A stretch of 17,118 bases of DNA. It comes from DAITMV01 sp036834985. Lineage in GTDB: Bacteria; Pseudomonadota; Gammaproteobacteria; Burkholderiales; Burkholderiaceae_B. The stretch lies in the NCBI GenBank assembly GCA_036834985.1, contig DAITMV010000049.1, positions 1-17,118 on the forward strand, given 5' to 3'. The notes beneath the pieces are model-generated. The model did no database searches. It had not been told where the DNA came from and saw nothing but the letters and a program-made list of their open reading frames with translations. Made by a program: the position numbers and the translations under genes. Shown piece after piece: positions 6,689-13,360 of the stretch (positions within the stretch are counted from its first letter, which is position 1; every line of letters starts with the position of its first letter).

Positions 6689-8164
6689 TTACTGCCTGGG
6701 AACGCTTAACATGAGCGTGGTGCCGCGTCCTGGAGAGCCGTTGATATCGAGCCAGCCATCCAGCGCCCTGACACGTTCCATCATGCCCTTGACACCAAAT
6801 GATGTCTTTTTTTCCATATCGGTCAGGCCAATTCCTTTTCCGTTGTCGCGAATCTCAAGCGTCACGCTGTCATCATCGGCGAACAGCTCCACATCAACGG
6901 AGGTCGCTTGCGCGTGTTTGACGATATTGGTCAAACCCTCCTGCAAAATCCGGAAGATCGCCGTTGAGCGTTGTACGTCCAGATTTAAATCTTCCAGGTT
7001 ACAGGTAAAGGATCCTGCAATACCTGAGCGTTTGGTAAAGTCTTTCATTTGCCATTCCAACGCCGGTACGATCCCGTAGTCCAGAATGCCAGGACGCAAA
7101 TCTTTGGCGATCCGCTGGCTGGCCGACACCGTGTGTTCAATCAGCTCGAGCATGTCTTCAAACCGTTCATTGGCATCTTGCTCTGCACCATAGCGCTTTT
7201 TAAGCCATGCTATATCTGCTTTCAATTTTGTCAGGGTTCCACCTATGTCATCGTGGATTTCTCTGGCAATTGACCCTCTTTCTTCCTCTCTTCTTTTTTC
7301 GAATTCTGTGGTAACGCGGCGCAACTCTTCTTGGGAGGCCCGCAATTGCTGCTCCGCTGTTTTTTGCGCGGTGATGTCAATCAGCGCACCGTCCCAGGTC
7401 AGCTCATCGGCGCCCGTGAGTCGGCTGCTGGCGCTTAAAAAGCACCAGCGTGGCCCGTCTGCACCGTGAATCACCAGTTGACCCTCCCAACTGAGCGGTT
7501 CATGGGTTTGGGTTTGTTCAGTCAGGTGGTTTCTTAGATCGGCCGCGCTGTCGGGGGCAAATTGTTTAAAAAACAGTGACGGATCGTCCAGAAATACCCG
7601 GGCAGGAAGTCCAAACAAGCGCAAGGCACCGTCACTGACAAAGGGGGCATTCGGATGCAGCCCCTCTTTATCGGTAAACATTTGAAAAATGACACCGGGC
7701 AGGTTGGCCGCAATCGCTGCAAAACGGGTTTCACTCTCGCGCTGGGCCCGCTCGGCGGCTTGCCGCTCCCGACGTTCCTCTGCAGCCCTTAAACTGCGTT
7801 CAATAGCAGGAGCCAACCGTTTGAGGTTGTCTTTCATCAAGTAATCGTCAGCGCCAGACCGCATGGCGTCGACAGCGACGTCCTCCCCGATGTTGCCAGA
7901 CACAATAATAAACGGGATATTGTGTGCGCTGGCCCTGACAATCTGTAACGCTTCCTCGGAGCTAAAGCCGGGCAGTCGGTGGTCTGAAATCACCATATCC
8001 CAGGTTTGTTCATCCAACGCGCGCTGCAGGTCGGGGGCATTGTCCACACGGACGCAGTGGGCTGAAATTCCACCTGTTTTTAGCCTGTACAACAGTAGTT
8101 CGTAATCCGATTCAGTGTCTTCTACTACCAGCAGATTTAGTCTTTTATGGTGTGTTGTGTTCAT
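6689..8164 (-). CDS. Soluble hybrid histidine kinase, REC-PAS-HisKA_3-HATPase_c
   Basis: The 491-residue sensor kinase has no signal peptide or transmembrane segment, so it should act in the cytoplasm. Domains in order: an N-terminal receiver (about 9-125; E15/D16, phospho-acceptor D61 in ISDHRLPG, S90, K112); a helical linker rich in Glu/Arg (about 126-145); a PAS domain (about 146-270) ending in the typical DITAQKTAEQQL; a HisKA_3 dimerisation domain with the phospho-histidine H305 in AREIHDDIGGTLTKLK; and an ATPase domain (N414 in the N box, DNGKGIG at 441-447, a Gly-rich box around FGVKGMMERV). HisKA_3 kinases normally pair with NarL-type regulators, and one lies 40 bp downstream. The receiver is at the front and there is no phosphotransfer domain, so it may take in phosphate or gate the kinase. 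The ribosome binding site is weak. The gene is divergent from cheR. Confidence 0.92.
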   Translation of the reverse strand: MNTTHHKRLNLLVVEDTESDYELLLYRLKTGGISAHCVRVDNAPDLQRALDEQTWDMVISDHRLPGFSSEEALQIVRASAHNIPFIIVSGNIGEDVAVDAMRSGADDYLMKDNLKRLAPAIERSLRAAEERRERQAAERAQRESETRFAAIAANLPGVIFQMFTDKEGLHPNAPFVSDGALRLFGLPARVFLDDPSLFFKQFAPDSAADLRNHLTEQTQTHEPLSWEGQLVIHGADGPRWCFLSASSRLTGADELTWDGALIDITAQKTAEQQLRASQEELRRVTTEFEKRREEERGSIAREIHDDIGGTLTKLKADIAWLKKRYGAEQDANERFEDMLELIEHTVSASQRIAKDLRPGILDYGIVPALEWQMKDFTKRSGIAGSFTCNLEDLNLDVQRSTAIFRILQEGLTNIVKHAQATSVDVELFADDDSVTLEIRDNGKGIGLTDMEKKTSFGVKGMMERVRALDGWLDINGSPGRGTTLMLSVPRQ

Positions 8165-8308
8165 ACGCTTAGGCTAAAGAGCTAATTAAGGGGACAAATA
8201 CTTCTTAAATCCATCCTTCTGTTTTTGGATCTTAAAGCAACAATAGGGTCGTAGGCATGTTTATTCTGCCTTGTTTGCGCGATTGTCGCGATGCTTTAAG
8301 AAAAAATC
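8165..8308. promoter_or_regulatory. Divergent intergenic region between the hybrid kinase and cheR, with inverted repeats
   Basis: These 144 bp must hold the promoters for the kinase operon (leftward) and for cheRDB (rightward). I see no convincing sigma-70 or sigma-28 promoter in it. Two inverted repeats are visible. TTAAATCCA (8205-8213) faces TGGATCTTAA (8226-8235), a 9-bp match with one bulge. CGCGA-TTG-TCGCG (8278-8290) is a perfect 5-bp repeat 18 bp before the cheR ATG. Either could be an operator or an RNA hairpin. Confidence 0.4.
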
Positions 8309-9325
8309 ATGATCGAATCCAAGTTTAAATGGGGTAATACCAGTTCGCCTGCAGCAACGCCGACCCGAACCAGCCTTGTTGGCGCCGGTAGCTCTGTGGT
8401 TTTGCCCGTGAGCCGACAGGCTAGGTCTGCCAGTGCCTTGCCCGACGACGGGGATGATCGGGAGTTTGAGTTTACGGCCAAGGATTTTGACCGAATCCGG
8501 CAGATGATCTGCAAACACGCGGGCATCTCCTTAGCCCCTGGCAAGCAGAGTATGGTGTACAGCCGCTTGGCCAGACGCTTGCGGGCCACCGGCCACAAAA
8601 AGTTTTCCGATTACCTCGATAGTCTTAAAGACGAGCGCAGTGCCGAGTGGGAACAGTTTGTTAACTCGCTGACAACCAACTTGACCTCGTTCTATCGCGA
8701 GGCTCACCATTTTCCAGCCTTTGCTGAGCATTTGTTGTCGCTCAAGGGCAAACCTCGAATCGATGTGTGGTGCAGTGCAGCCTCCACCGGCGAAGAGCCC
8801 TACACGATGGCTATAACGGCCATGGAAGCCTTCAAATCCATGACCCCACCGGTGCGTATTATTGCCACCGATATTGACACCAAGGTATTGGCTCATGCCC
8901 GCGAGGGCGTTTACAAAGAAGACCAGGTTGAGAAAATTCCTGTTGATGTCTTGAAACGTTACTTCCTCAAAGGCACCGGGACTCAGGCCGGCATGGTGCG
9001 GGTTCGCCCCGAGGTTCAAGCCCTGGTGACGTTCCGTCCCCTGAACCTGCTCGATAATGTGTGGCCCCTGCGTCCTGGTTTTGACGTGATCTTTTGCAGA
9101 AACGTCATGATCTATTTTGAAAAAGATGTGCAAATGCAGATCCTCAAAAAGTTTGCGCCTTTGATGAATCGTGGCGGATTACTGTTTGCAGGGCATTCAG
9201 AAAATTTTGCCATGGCACGGGACTATTTTCGCCTGCGCGGTAAAACCATTTACGAAGTGGTGGACGACAAGGCCTTAGAACCGAATAAGGGTGGCGATGT
9301 GTTTGCCCGGGGAGTCCTTCGTTGA
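8309..9325 (+). CDS. cheR: CheR, chemotaxis receptor glutamate methyltransferase
   Basis: CheR methylates glutamates on chemoreceptors using S-adenosylmethionine during adaptation. The 338 residues comprise a variable Ser/Ala-rich N-terminal tail (about 1-50), the all-helical CheR N domain (about 53-125, with MICKHAGISLAPGKQSMVYS and then RLARRLR), and the methyltransferase domain. The latter has the conserved LTTNLTSFYRE, the SAM-binding DVWCSAASTGEEPYTMAI (about 152-169), the acidic strand IIATDIDTKVLAHAREGVY, FDVIFCRNVMIYFE and GGLLFAGHSENF. The ATG at 8309 has only a weak purine-rich site (AAGAAAAAA), but no later Met comes before the conserved domain. It begins a tight cheR-cheD-cheB set: its TGA stop overlaps the proposed cheD TTG start. 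Confidence 0.96.
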   Translation: MIESKFKWGNTSSPAATPTRTSLVGAGSSVVLPVSRQARSASALPDDGDDREFEFTAKDFDRIRQMICKHAGISLAPGKQSMVYSRLARRLRATGHKKFSDYLDSLKDERSAEWEQFVNSLTTNLTSFYREAHHFPAFAEHLLSLKGKPRIDVWCSAASTGEEPYTMAITAMEAFKSMTPPVRIIATDIDTKVLAHAREGVYKEDQVEKIPVDVLKRYFLKGTGTQAGMVRVRPEVQALVTFRPLNLLDNVWPLRPGFDVIFCRNVMIYFEKDVQMQILKKFAPLMNRGGLLFAGHSENFAMARDYFRLRGKTIYEVVDDKALEPNKGGDVFARGVLR

Positions 9326-9909
9326 ACTTACCCCACGTCAAGGAGATGAGCGCTCATCTGAAGGTAGAGAGCCTGATGATCATGCCAGGAGAGCATGCTG
9401 TCTCCTGGACCCCGGTGATTATCGGTACCTTGCTCGGATCTTGTGTCTCTGCCTGCTTGTGGGATCGTCGCCTGGGCATCGGCGGCATGAATCACTTCAT
9501 GTTGCCCGATGCACCCGACGCGGGTTCGCAAACTGGAGCGCCATTGCGGTATGGCTTGTATGCCATGGAACGTTTGGTCAACGATTTGCTGATCATGGGC
9601 TCTCGCCGCAGCGACATGTTGGCCAAAGTGTTTGGGGGAGGCAATATCACCGGCCATTTAACCGATCACCACGTAGGGCAGCGTAATGCGACCTTTGTGG
9701 TTGACTTCCTGCACAAGGACGGCATCCGTCTGATGGCGCAGGATTTAGGTGGTCGTCACAGCCGTCGAATTCAATTTAACACCAAAACCGGCGCGGTCAA
9801 GATGCAAAAGCTGCCTCGCCACGACCAGCACAAAATTCTTGTGCAGGAAAAAATTTACAGTGAAAAGATTATCCATGATCCACCGGCAGGTGGTGTTGAG
9901 TTTTTCTAG
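9322..9909 (+). CDS. cheD: CheD, chemoreceptor glutamine deamidase
   Basis: CheD deamidates glutamines on chemoreceptors to give glutamates that CheR and CheB can then act on. In the 195-residue reading, the catalytic residues known for the family are present: T36 and C41 in GTLLGSCVSACLWD and H58 in GGMNHFMLP. Conserved parts further on are VFGGGNI and the RHSRRIQFNTKTG stretch. The start is uncertain. TTG at 9322 overlaps the cheR stop (TTGA) and has GGGGAG 7 bases upstream, which is good spacing and suggests coupling. ATG at 9346 lies directly against an AAGGAG with no spacer, which is poor. ATG at 9376 sits just before the conserved start of the domain. I favour the TTG. The cheB ATG begins 6 bp after the stop. 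Confidence 0.92.
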   Translation: MNLPHVKEMSAHLKVESLMIMPGEHAVSWTPVIIGTLLGSCVSACLWDRRLGIGGMNHFMLPDAPDAGSQTGAPLRYGLYAMERLVNDLLIMGSRRSDMLAKVFGGGNITGHLTDHHVGQRNATFVVDFLHKDGIRLMAQDLGGRHSRRIQFNTKTGAVKMQKLPRHDQHKILVQEKIYSEKIIHDPPAGGVEFF

Positions 9910-9915
9910 GATTGA

Positions 9916-11010
9916 ATGATGCAGAAAATAAAGGTGCTTGTTGTAGACGACTCCGCGTTGATTCGCAATCTGATGACCCGCATCATCAATGCACAGCCTG
10001 ACATGATGGCTATTGGAGCGGCTCCGGACCCCATGGTGGCCCGTGAAATGATCAAGGCACAAAACCCGGATGTGCTGACGCTCGATATCGAGATGCCCAA
10101 GATGGATGGCCTTGAGTTTCTTGAAAAGCTGATGCGCTTGCGACCCATGCCAGTGGTGATGGTCTCCACCCTGACGGACCGGGGCGCAGATGTCACCATG
10201 CGTGCGTTGGAACTGGGGGCTGTTGATTTTGTGACCAAACCCAAATTGGACATTACACAGGGCATGCTCGATTACGCCAACGATATTTCGGATAAAATCC
10301 GCGCCGCTTATTTGGCCCGATTCCGCGTGGCGCGGACCTCCGCCCAATTGGCTGCCGCCCGCACCAAACCAGAGGTTCCATCGCTGTTGTCACTGGGGAA
10401 TCGATTCTCTGCGACAGAAAAGCTGATTCTGATTGGTGCATCAACCGGCGGTACTGAGGCGATTCGGCATATCTTGCAGCAAATGCCAACGGATTGCCCG
10501 GGTATCATGATTACCCAACACATGCCGGCCGGGTTTACCAAGAGCTTTGCTGATCGTTTGAATCAGGTGTGTCAGATCACCGTCAAAGAAGCTGTATCTG
10601 GCGAACGTGTGTTGCCAGGACATGCGTATATCGCGCCCGGCGACAAACACTTGAAGCTCGCCCGCAACGGTGCCAACTACACCTGTGTGTTGCATGACGG
10701 ACCACCGGTAAATCGACACAAGCCATCGGTGGAGGTGTTATTTAAGTCGGGTGCTGAAGTGGCCGGCAAGAACATCATCGGTGTCATGTTGACGGGGATG
10801 GGCAAGGATGGGGCACAGGCCATGCTTGAGATGAAAGAAGCGGGCTCGTACAATTTTTGCCAGGACGAGGCATCGAGTGTTGTGTTCGGCATGCCTCGGG
10901 AAGCCATTGCACTTGGTGCCGCTCATGAGGTGGTGAGCCTCAATGACATGGCCCGTAAGGTGGTGGACTACTTAGGCAAGATTGGTGGCCGTGCCGCGAT
11001 TCGTGTGTGA
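9916..11010 (+). CDS. cheB: CheB, chemoreceptor methylesterase/glutamine deamidase response regulator
   Basis: CheB removes methyl groups from chemoreceptors and is switched on by CheA phosphorylation. The 364 residues show a receiver (D11, D12, phospho-acceptor D57 in LTLDIEMPKMDG, T85/S84 region, K108), a variable linker (about 130-165), and the methylesterase domain. Its catalytic triad is visible as S176 (IGASTGGT), H202 (TQHMPAGFT) and D298 (GMGKDGA). ATG codons stand at 9916 and 9919 after AGGA (9908-9911). It closes the cheRDB set. No cheY or cheZ follows, since the next gene is on the opposite strand. Its last 13 codons (10972-11010) overlap the end of the EAL gene antisense, and no terminator is visible there. 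Confidence 0.97.
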   Translation: MMQKIKVLVVDDSALIRNLMTRIINAQPDMMAIGAAPDPMVAREMIKAQNPDVLTLDIEMPKMDGLEFLEKLMRLRPMPVVMVSTLTDRGADVTMRALELGAVDFVTKPKLDITQGMLDYANDISDKIRAAYLARFRVARTSAQLAAARTKPEVPSLLSLGNRFSATEKLILIGASTGGTEAIRHILQQMPTDCPGIMITQHMPAGFTKSFADRLNQVCQITVKEAVSGERVLPGHAYIAPGDKHLKLARNGANYTCVLHDGPPVNRHKPSVEVLFKSGAEVAGKNIIGVMLTGMGKDGAQAMLEMKEAGSYNFCQDEASSVVFGMPREAIALGAAHEVVSLNDMARKVVDYLGKIGGRAAIRV

Positions 11011-12717
11011 TTCACACCATTGATCAAATTCATGGTCTGACAGAGGCGCTGAAAAATAATAACCTTGCACCCGCTCACACTGGAGCGACTGCAGCAGCGC
11101 CAATTCATCTTCGGTTTCTATGCCTTCGGCGTGTAACGTGAGGCCCAGTGCATGACCCATTGCAACAATGGCCCGCAGCAGCTTCTCATTGTTTTGTCCG
11201 GTTCCCAAGGCCTTGATAAAACTCTTGTCGATTTTGAGGATATCAACCGGTAGCTGGCATAAATGGTTCAGGGAGGAAAACCCGGTTCCAAAGTCATCCA
11301 GCGCAACATGAACGCCCGTTCGTCGAATTTTTTGCAAGGTCTTGAGAGTGGTTTCGAAATCAGCCATGGCGGCTGATTCAGTCAACTCGATTTCTAGCCA
11401 ACTCGGATCCACCTGACAACTGATCAACTGGTTCAACAAGAATTCTGCAAATCCCGGTTCAGACAATTGAGGCGCAGAACAGTTAAATGCGATGGTCATC
11501 GGTGTGCCTTGGGTCTGCAGGCGTTTGAGCTGATGGCAGGCCTCGCGTATCACCCATTGCCCCAGACGAATAATCAGACCCGAATCTTCAGCCGAGTCGA
11601 TAAACTCATCCGGAGAAACCCGCCCCAAGGTGGGATGCTGCCACCGCAGCAACGCCTCAGCGGCCACGATCTTTAAGGTGGATGTGTCAATGACGGGTTG
11701 GTAGTACAAGCTCAGCTGGCCCTTATCAATCGCGCTGGACAAGTCGCGCTCAATGATCAGTCGCCGCGTGGCTTTGGCATGCAGGGCGCTTGAAATCAGT
11801 AAATCGATTCGTCCTTGTTTATTCAGACGGGATACACTTTGCGCATGTTCTAGCAGCGAAGCACAATCGTTTCCGTGTTGATGCAACTGCGCCAGGCCTA
11901 CGCTGTAGCGGAACCGAAGTGCACGCCCTTCGACCACTATATCTTCAGCAAATAATTGCGAGAGTTTGTTCAGGAAATAGGAGATATCTGGGGCCTGTTG
12001 CGGCGAGGTATTTGTGGGGGAGGTCGCCGATTCAAAAAACAGGGCAAATTCCACTTGGGCCAGCCGGGTGATATGGGTGGCGGGCACCAGCTCCTTGAGC
12101 AAGGCAGAAATGACTCGCAGGGCTGCATCGGTCAGGCCCGGTTTGAGCTGTATGACCTGATGTTCAAAGTCCAGCAATCGAATGGTGACCAGCCAGGCGG
12201 GTGTACTGGCGCAGGTCTGGTTTATAACCTGATTAACGCGTTGATGAAAGACCGACTGGATAGGCAATTGCGTCACTGGGTCGGTGGTTCCGAAATTTTT
12301 TGCGACGACTTCCAGACGCTTTTTTTCCTCGGCCATCACCGCCGAGGCCAGCTCTCGTTCCAGGACCGGTAGCAGGCGTTCAGGTCTTGATTTTTCGACA
12401 TAATCGCGTGCACCGTCGAGCATCGCTTGTACCCCTTGATGGTCGCTGGCCATTCCCGAGCACACAATAAATGCGGCCTGTGAGCCCGCTTGCCGGCACA
12501 ACTGCTGGGCACCTGCAGCATCCAGGTTAGGCATGGCGTAATCGCACAGCACGATGTCCCAGCGGGCCGTCGCCAAGTGGCTGACCAGCGACTGCTGATC
12601 CGGGGCGTGCTCGATCACAGCCGAGGGCCAGCGTTGCTTGATTCGTCGTGACAGCAGATGGAAATCATCGTCACTGTCATCGATAATCAGGATTCGAGGA
12701 GTGTTTAATCGCTGCAT
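10972..12717 (-). CDS. REC-GGDEF(degenerate)-EAL protein, predicted c-di-GMP phosphodiesterase
   Basis: The product has 581 residues and no membrane segment. Domain 1 is a receiver (about 8-125; D13/D14, phospho-acceptor D59 in VLCDYAMPN, S87, K109). Domain 2 (about 145-310) is a GGDEF fold whose active-site motif is replaced by AQVEF (220-224), so cyclase activity is not expected. Domain 3 (about 320-565) is an EAL domain that retains the residues of active enzymes: E354-A-L (AAEALLRW), N412, ELTES, DDFGTGFSSL (474-483), K495 in ILKIDKSF, E531 in HAEGIETE and Q551. It should hydrolyse c-di-GMP when its receiver is phosphorylated or otherwise triggered. The receiver resembles that of the hybrid kinase at 6689-8164. 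The 3' end overlaps cheB antisense by 39 bp. The ribosome binding site is weak (AGG 3 bases before ATG). Confidence 0.92.
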   Translation of the reverse strand: MQRLNTPRILIIDDSDDDFHLLSRRIKQRWPSAVIEHAPDQQSLVSHLATARWDIVLCDYAMPNLDAAGAQQLCRQAGSQAAFIVCSGMASDHQGVQAMLDGARDYVEKSRPERLLPVLERELASAVMAEEKKRLEVVAKNFGTTDPVTQLPIQSVFHQRVNQVINQTCASTPAWLVTIRLLDFEHQVIQLKPGLTDAALRVISALLKELVPATHITRLAQVEFALFFESATSPTNTSPQQAPDISYFLNKLSQLFAEDIVVEGRALRFRYSVGLAQLHQHGNDCASLLEHAQSVSRLNKQGRIDLLISSALHAKATRRLIIERDLSSAIDKGQLSLYYQPVIDTSTLKIVAAEALLRWQHPTLGRVSPDEFIDSAEDSGLIIRLGQWVIREACHQLKRLQTQGTPMTIAFNCSAPQLSEPGFAEFLLNQLISCQVDPSWLEIELTESAAMADFETTLKTLQKIRRTGVHVALDDFGTGFSSLNHLCQLPVDILKIDKSFIKALGTGQNNEKLLRAIVAMGHALGLTLHAEGIETEDELALLQSLQCERVQGYYFSAPLSDHEFDQWCESHTNRGTATNLA

Positions 12718-12753
12718 AACCTAATTGTGCCCATGTTGTGTCAGTTTCATCGC

Positions 12754-12759
12754 TACAAT
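12754..12759 (+). promoter_or_regulatory. Possible -10 element for greB
   Basis: TACAAT in the 70-bp gap between the divergent EAL and greB genes is one change from TATAAT. The best -35 candidate at the right distance (CATGTT, 12732-12737, 16-bp spacer) is poor. If used, the transcript would begin about 20 bases before the greB ATG. Confidence 0.3.
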
Positions 12760-12787
12760 CAGGGCTGTAAAAACACTGTAATTGTCT

Positions 12788-13360
12788 ATGAACAAAGCGT
12801 TTGTCAAAGAAGCCGATGAGTCCGATGATGACGAATTGGGGAACGGTACGCCACCCCTACCAATAGGGAGTAAGAATTATATTACGCCTGTTGGGCACCA
12901 ACGCTTAAAAGACGAGTTACTTCACTTGCTCGATGTGGAGCGTCCAGCCACTGTCAGTATTGTTTCATGGGCGGCATCCAATGGTGACCGGTCTGAAAAC
13001 GGGGACTACCTCTACGGGAAAAAGCGTCTTCGGGAAATTGATCGGCGCATACGTTTTTTGACCAAACGGCTGGATATAGCAGAGGTGGTCGACCCGGCGA
13101 TGCAGCCGAACCGCGATCAGATATTTTTTGGCGCGACGGTGACTTACCTGAACAAAGCCGGGCATGAACAAACCGTGACCATTGTGGGTCTTGATGAGGT
13201 TGACCCGGCCAGCGGAAAAATCAGTTGGATTGCGCCGGTCGCGCGAGCGTTGATCAAATCTCGCGAAGGTGATGTCGTGCGTTTGCAGACGCCCGGGGGG
13301 ATTGATGAACTCGAGGTCCTTGACATCCGGTATCCCGAACCCGACGCACCGTCGACCTAG
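12788..13360 (+). CDS. greB: GreB-type transcript cleavage factor
   Basis: Gre factors enter the RNA polymerase secondary channel and make it cleave backtracked RNA. The 190-residue protein starts with an acidic, Asp/Glu-rich tail (about 1-25) leading into GSKNYITPVGHQRLKDELLH, then the coiled-coil domain and the C-terminal FKBP-like domain. The coiled-coil tip has the acidic pair in GDRSENGDYLYG that holds the catalytic metal, and it continues into KKRLREIDRRIRFLTKRLDI, which is GreB rather than GreA in character. The C-terminal domain shows IFFGATVTYLN and PVARALIKSREGDVV. I chose the ATG at 12788. A TTG two codons earlier (12782) is possible, and no clear Shine-Dalgarno is seen for either. 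The stop codon overlaps the spoT stop on the other strand. greB beside spoT is a familiar betaproteobacterial arrangement. Confidence 0.94.
   Translation: MNKAFVKEADESDDDELGNGTPPLPIGSKNYITPVGHQRLKDELLHLLDVERPATVSIVSWAASNGDRSENGDYLYGKKRLREIDRRIRFLTKRLDIAEVVDPAMQPNRDQIFFGATVTYLNKAGHEQTVTIVGLDEVDPASGKISWIAPVARALIKSREGDVVRLQTPGGIDELEVLDIRYPEPDAPST

Noticed and set aside
8233..8259. Possible sigma-28 promoter for cheR (TAAAGCAA at 8233)
   Set aside because: The -35-like part is fair, but the bases at the required 11-bp distance (TAGGCATG) do not resemble GCCGATAA.
12793..12819. FliA-like sequence CAAAGCGT-N11-GCCGATGA at the start of greB
   Set aside because: The spacing and match are similar to the flgK site. 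However, it is inside the greB coding region, would yield a leader that begins after the start codon, and greB is not a flagellar gene. Chance is more likely.
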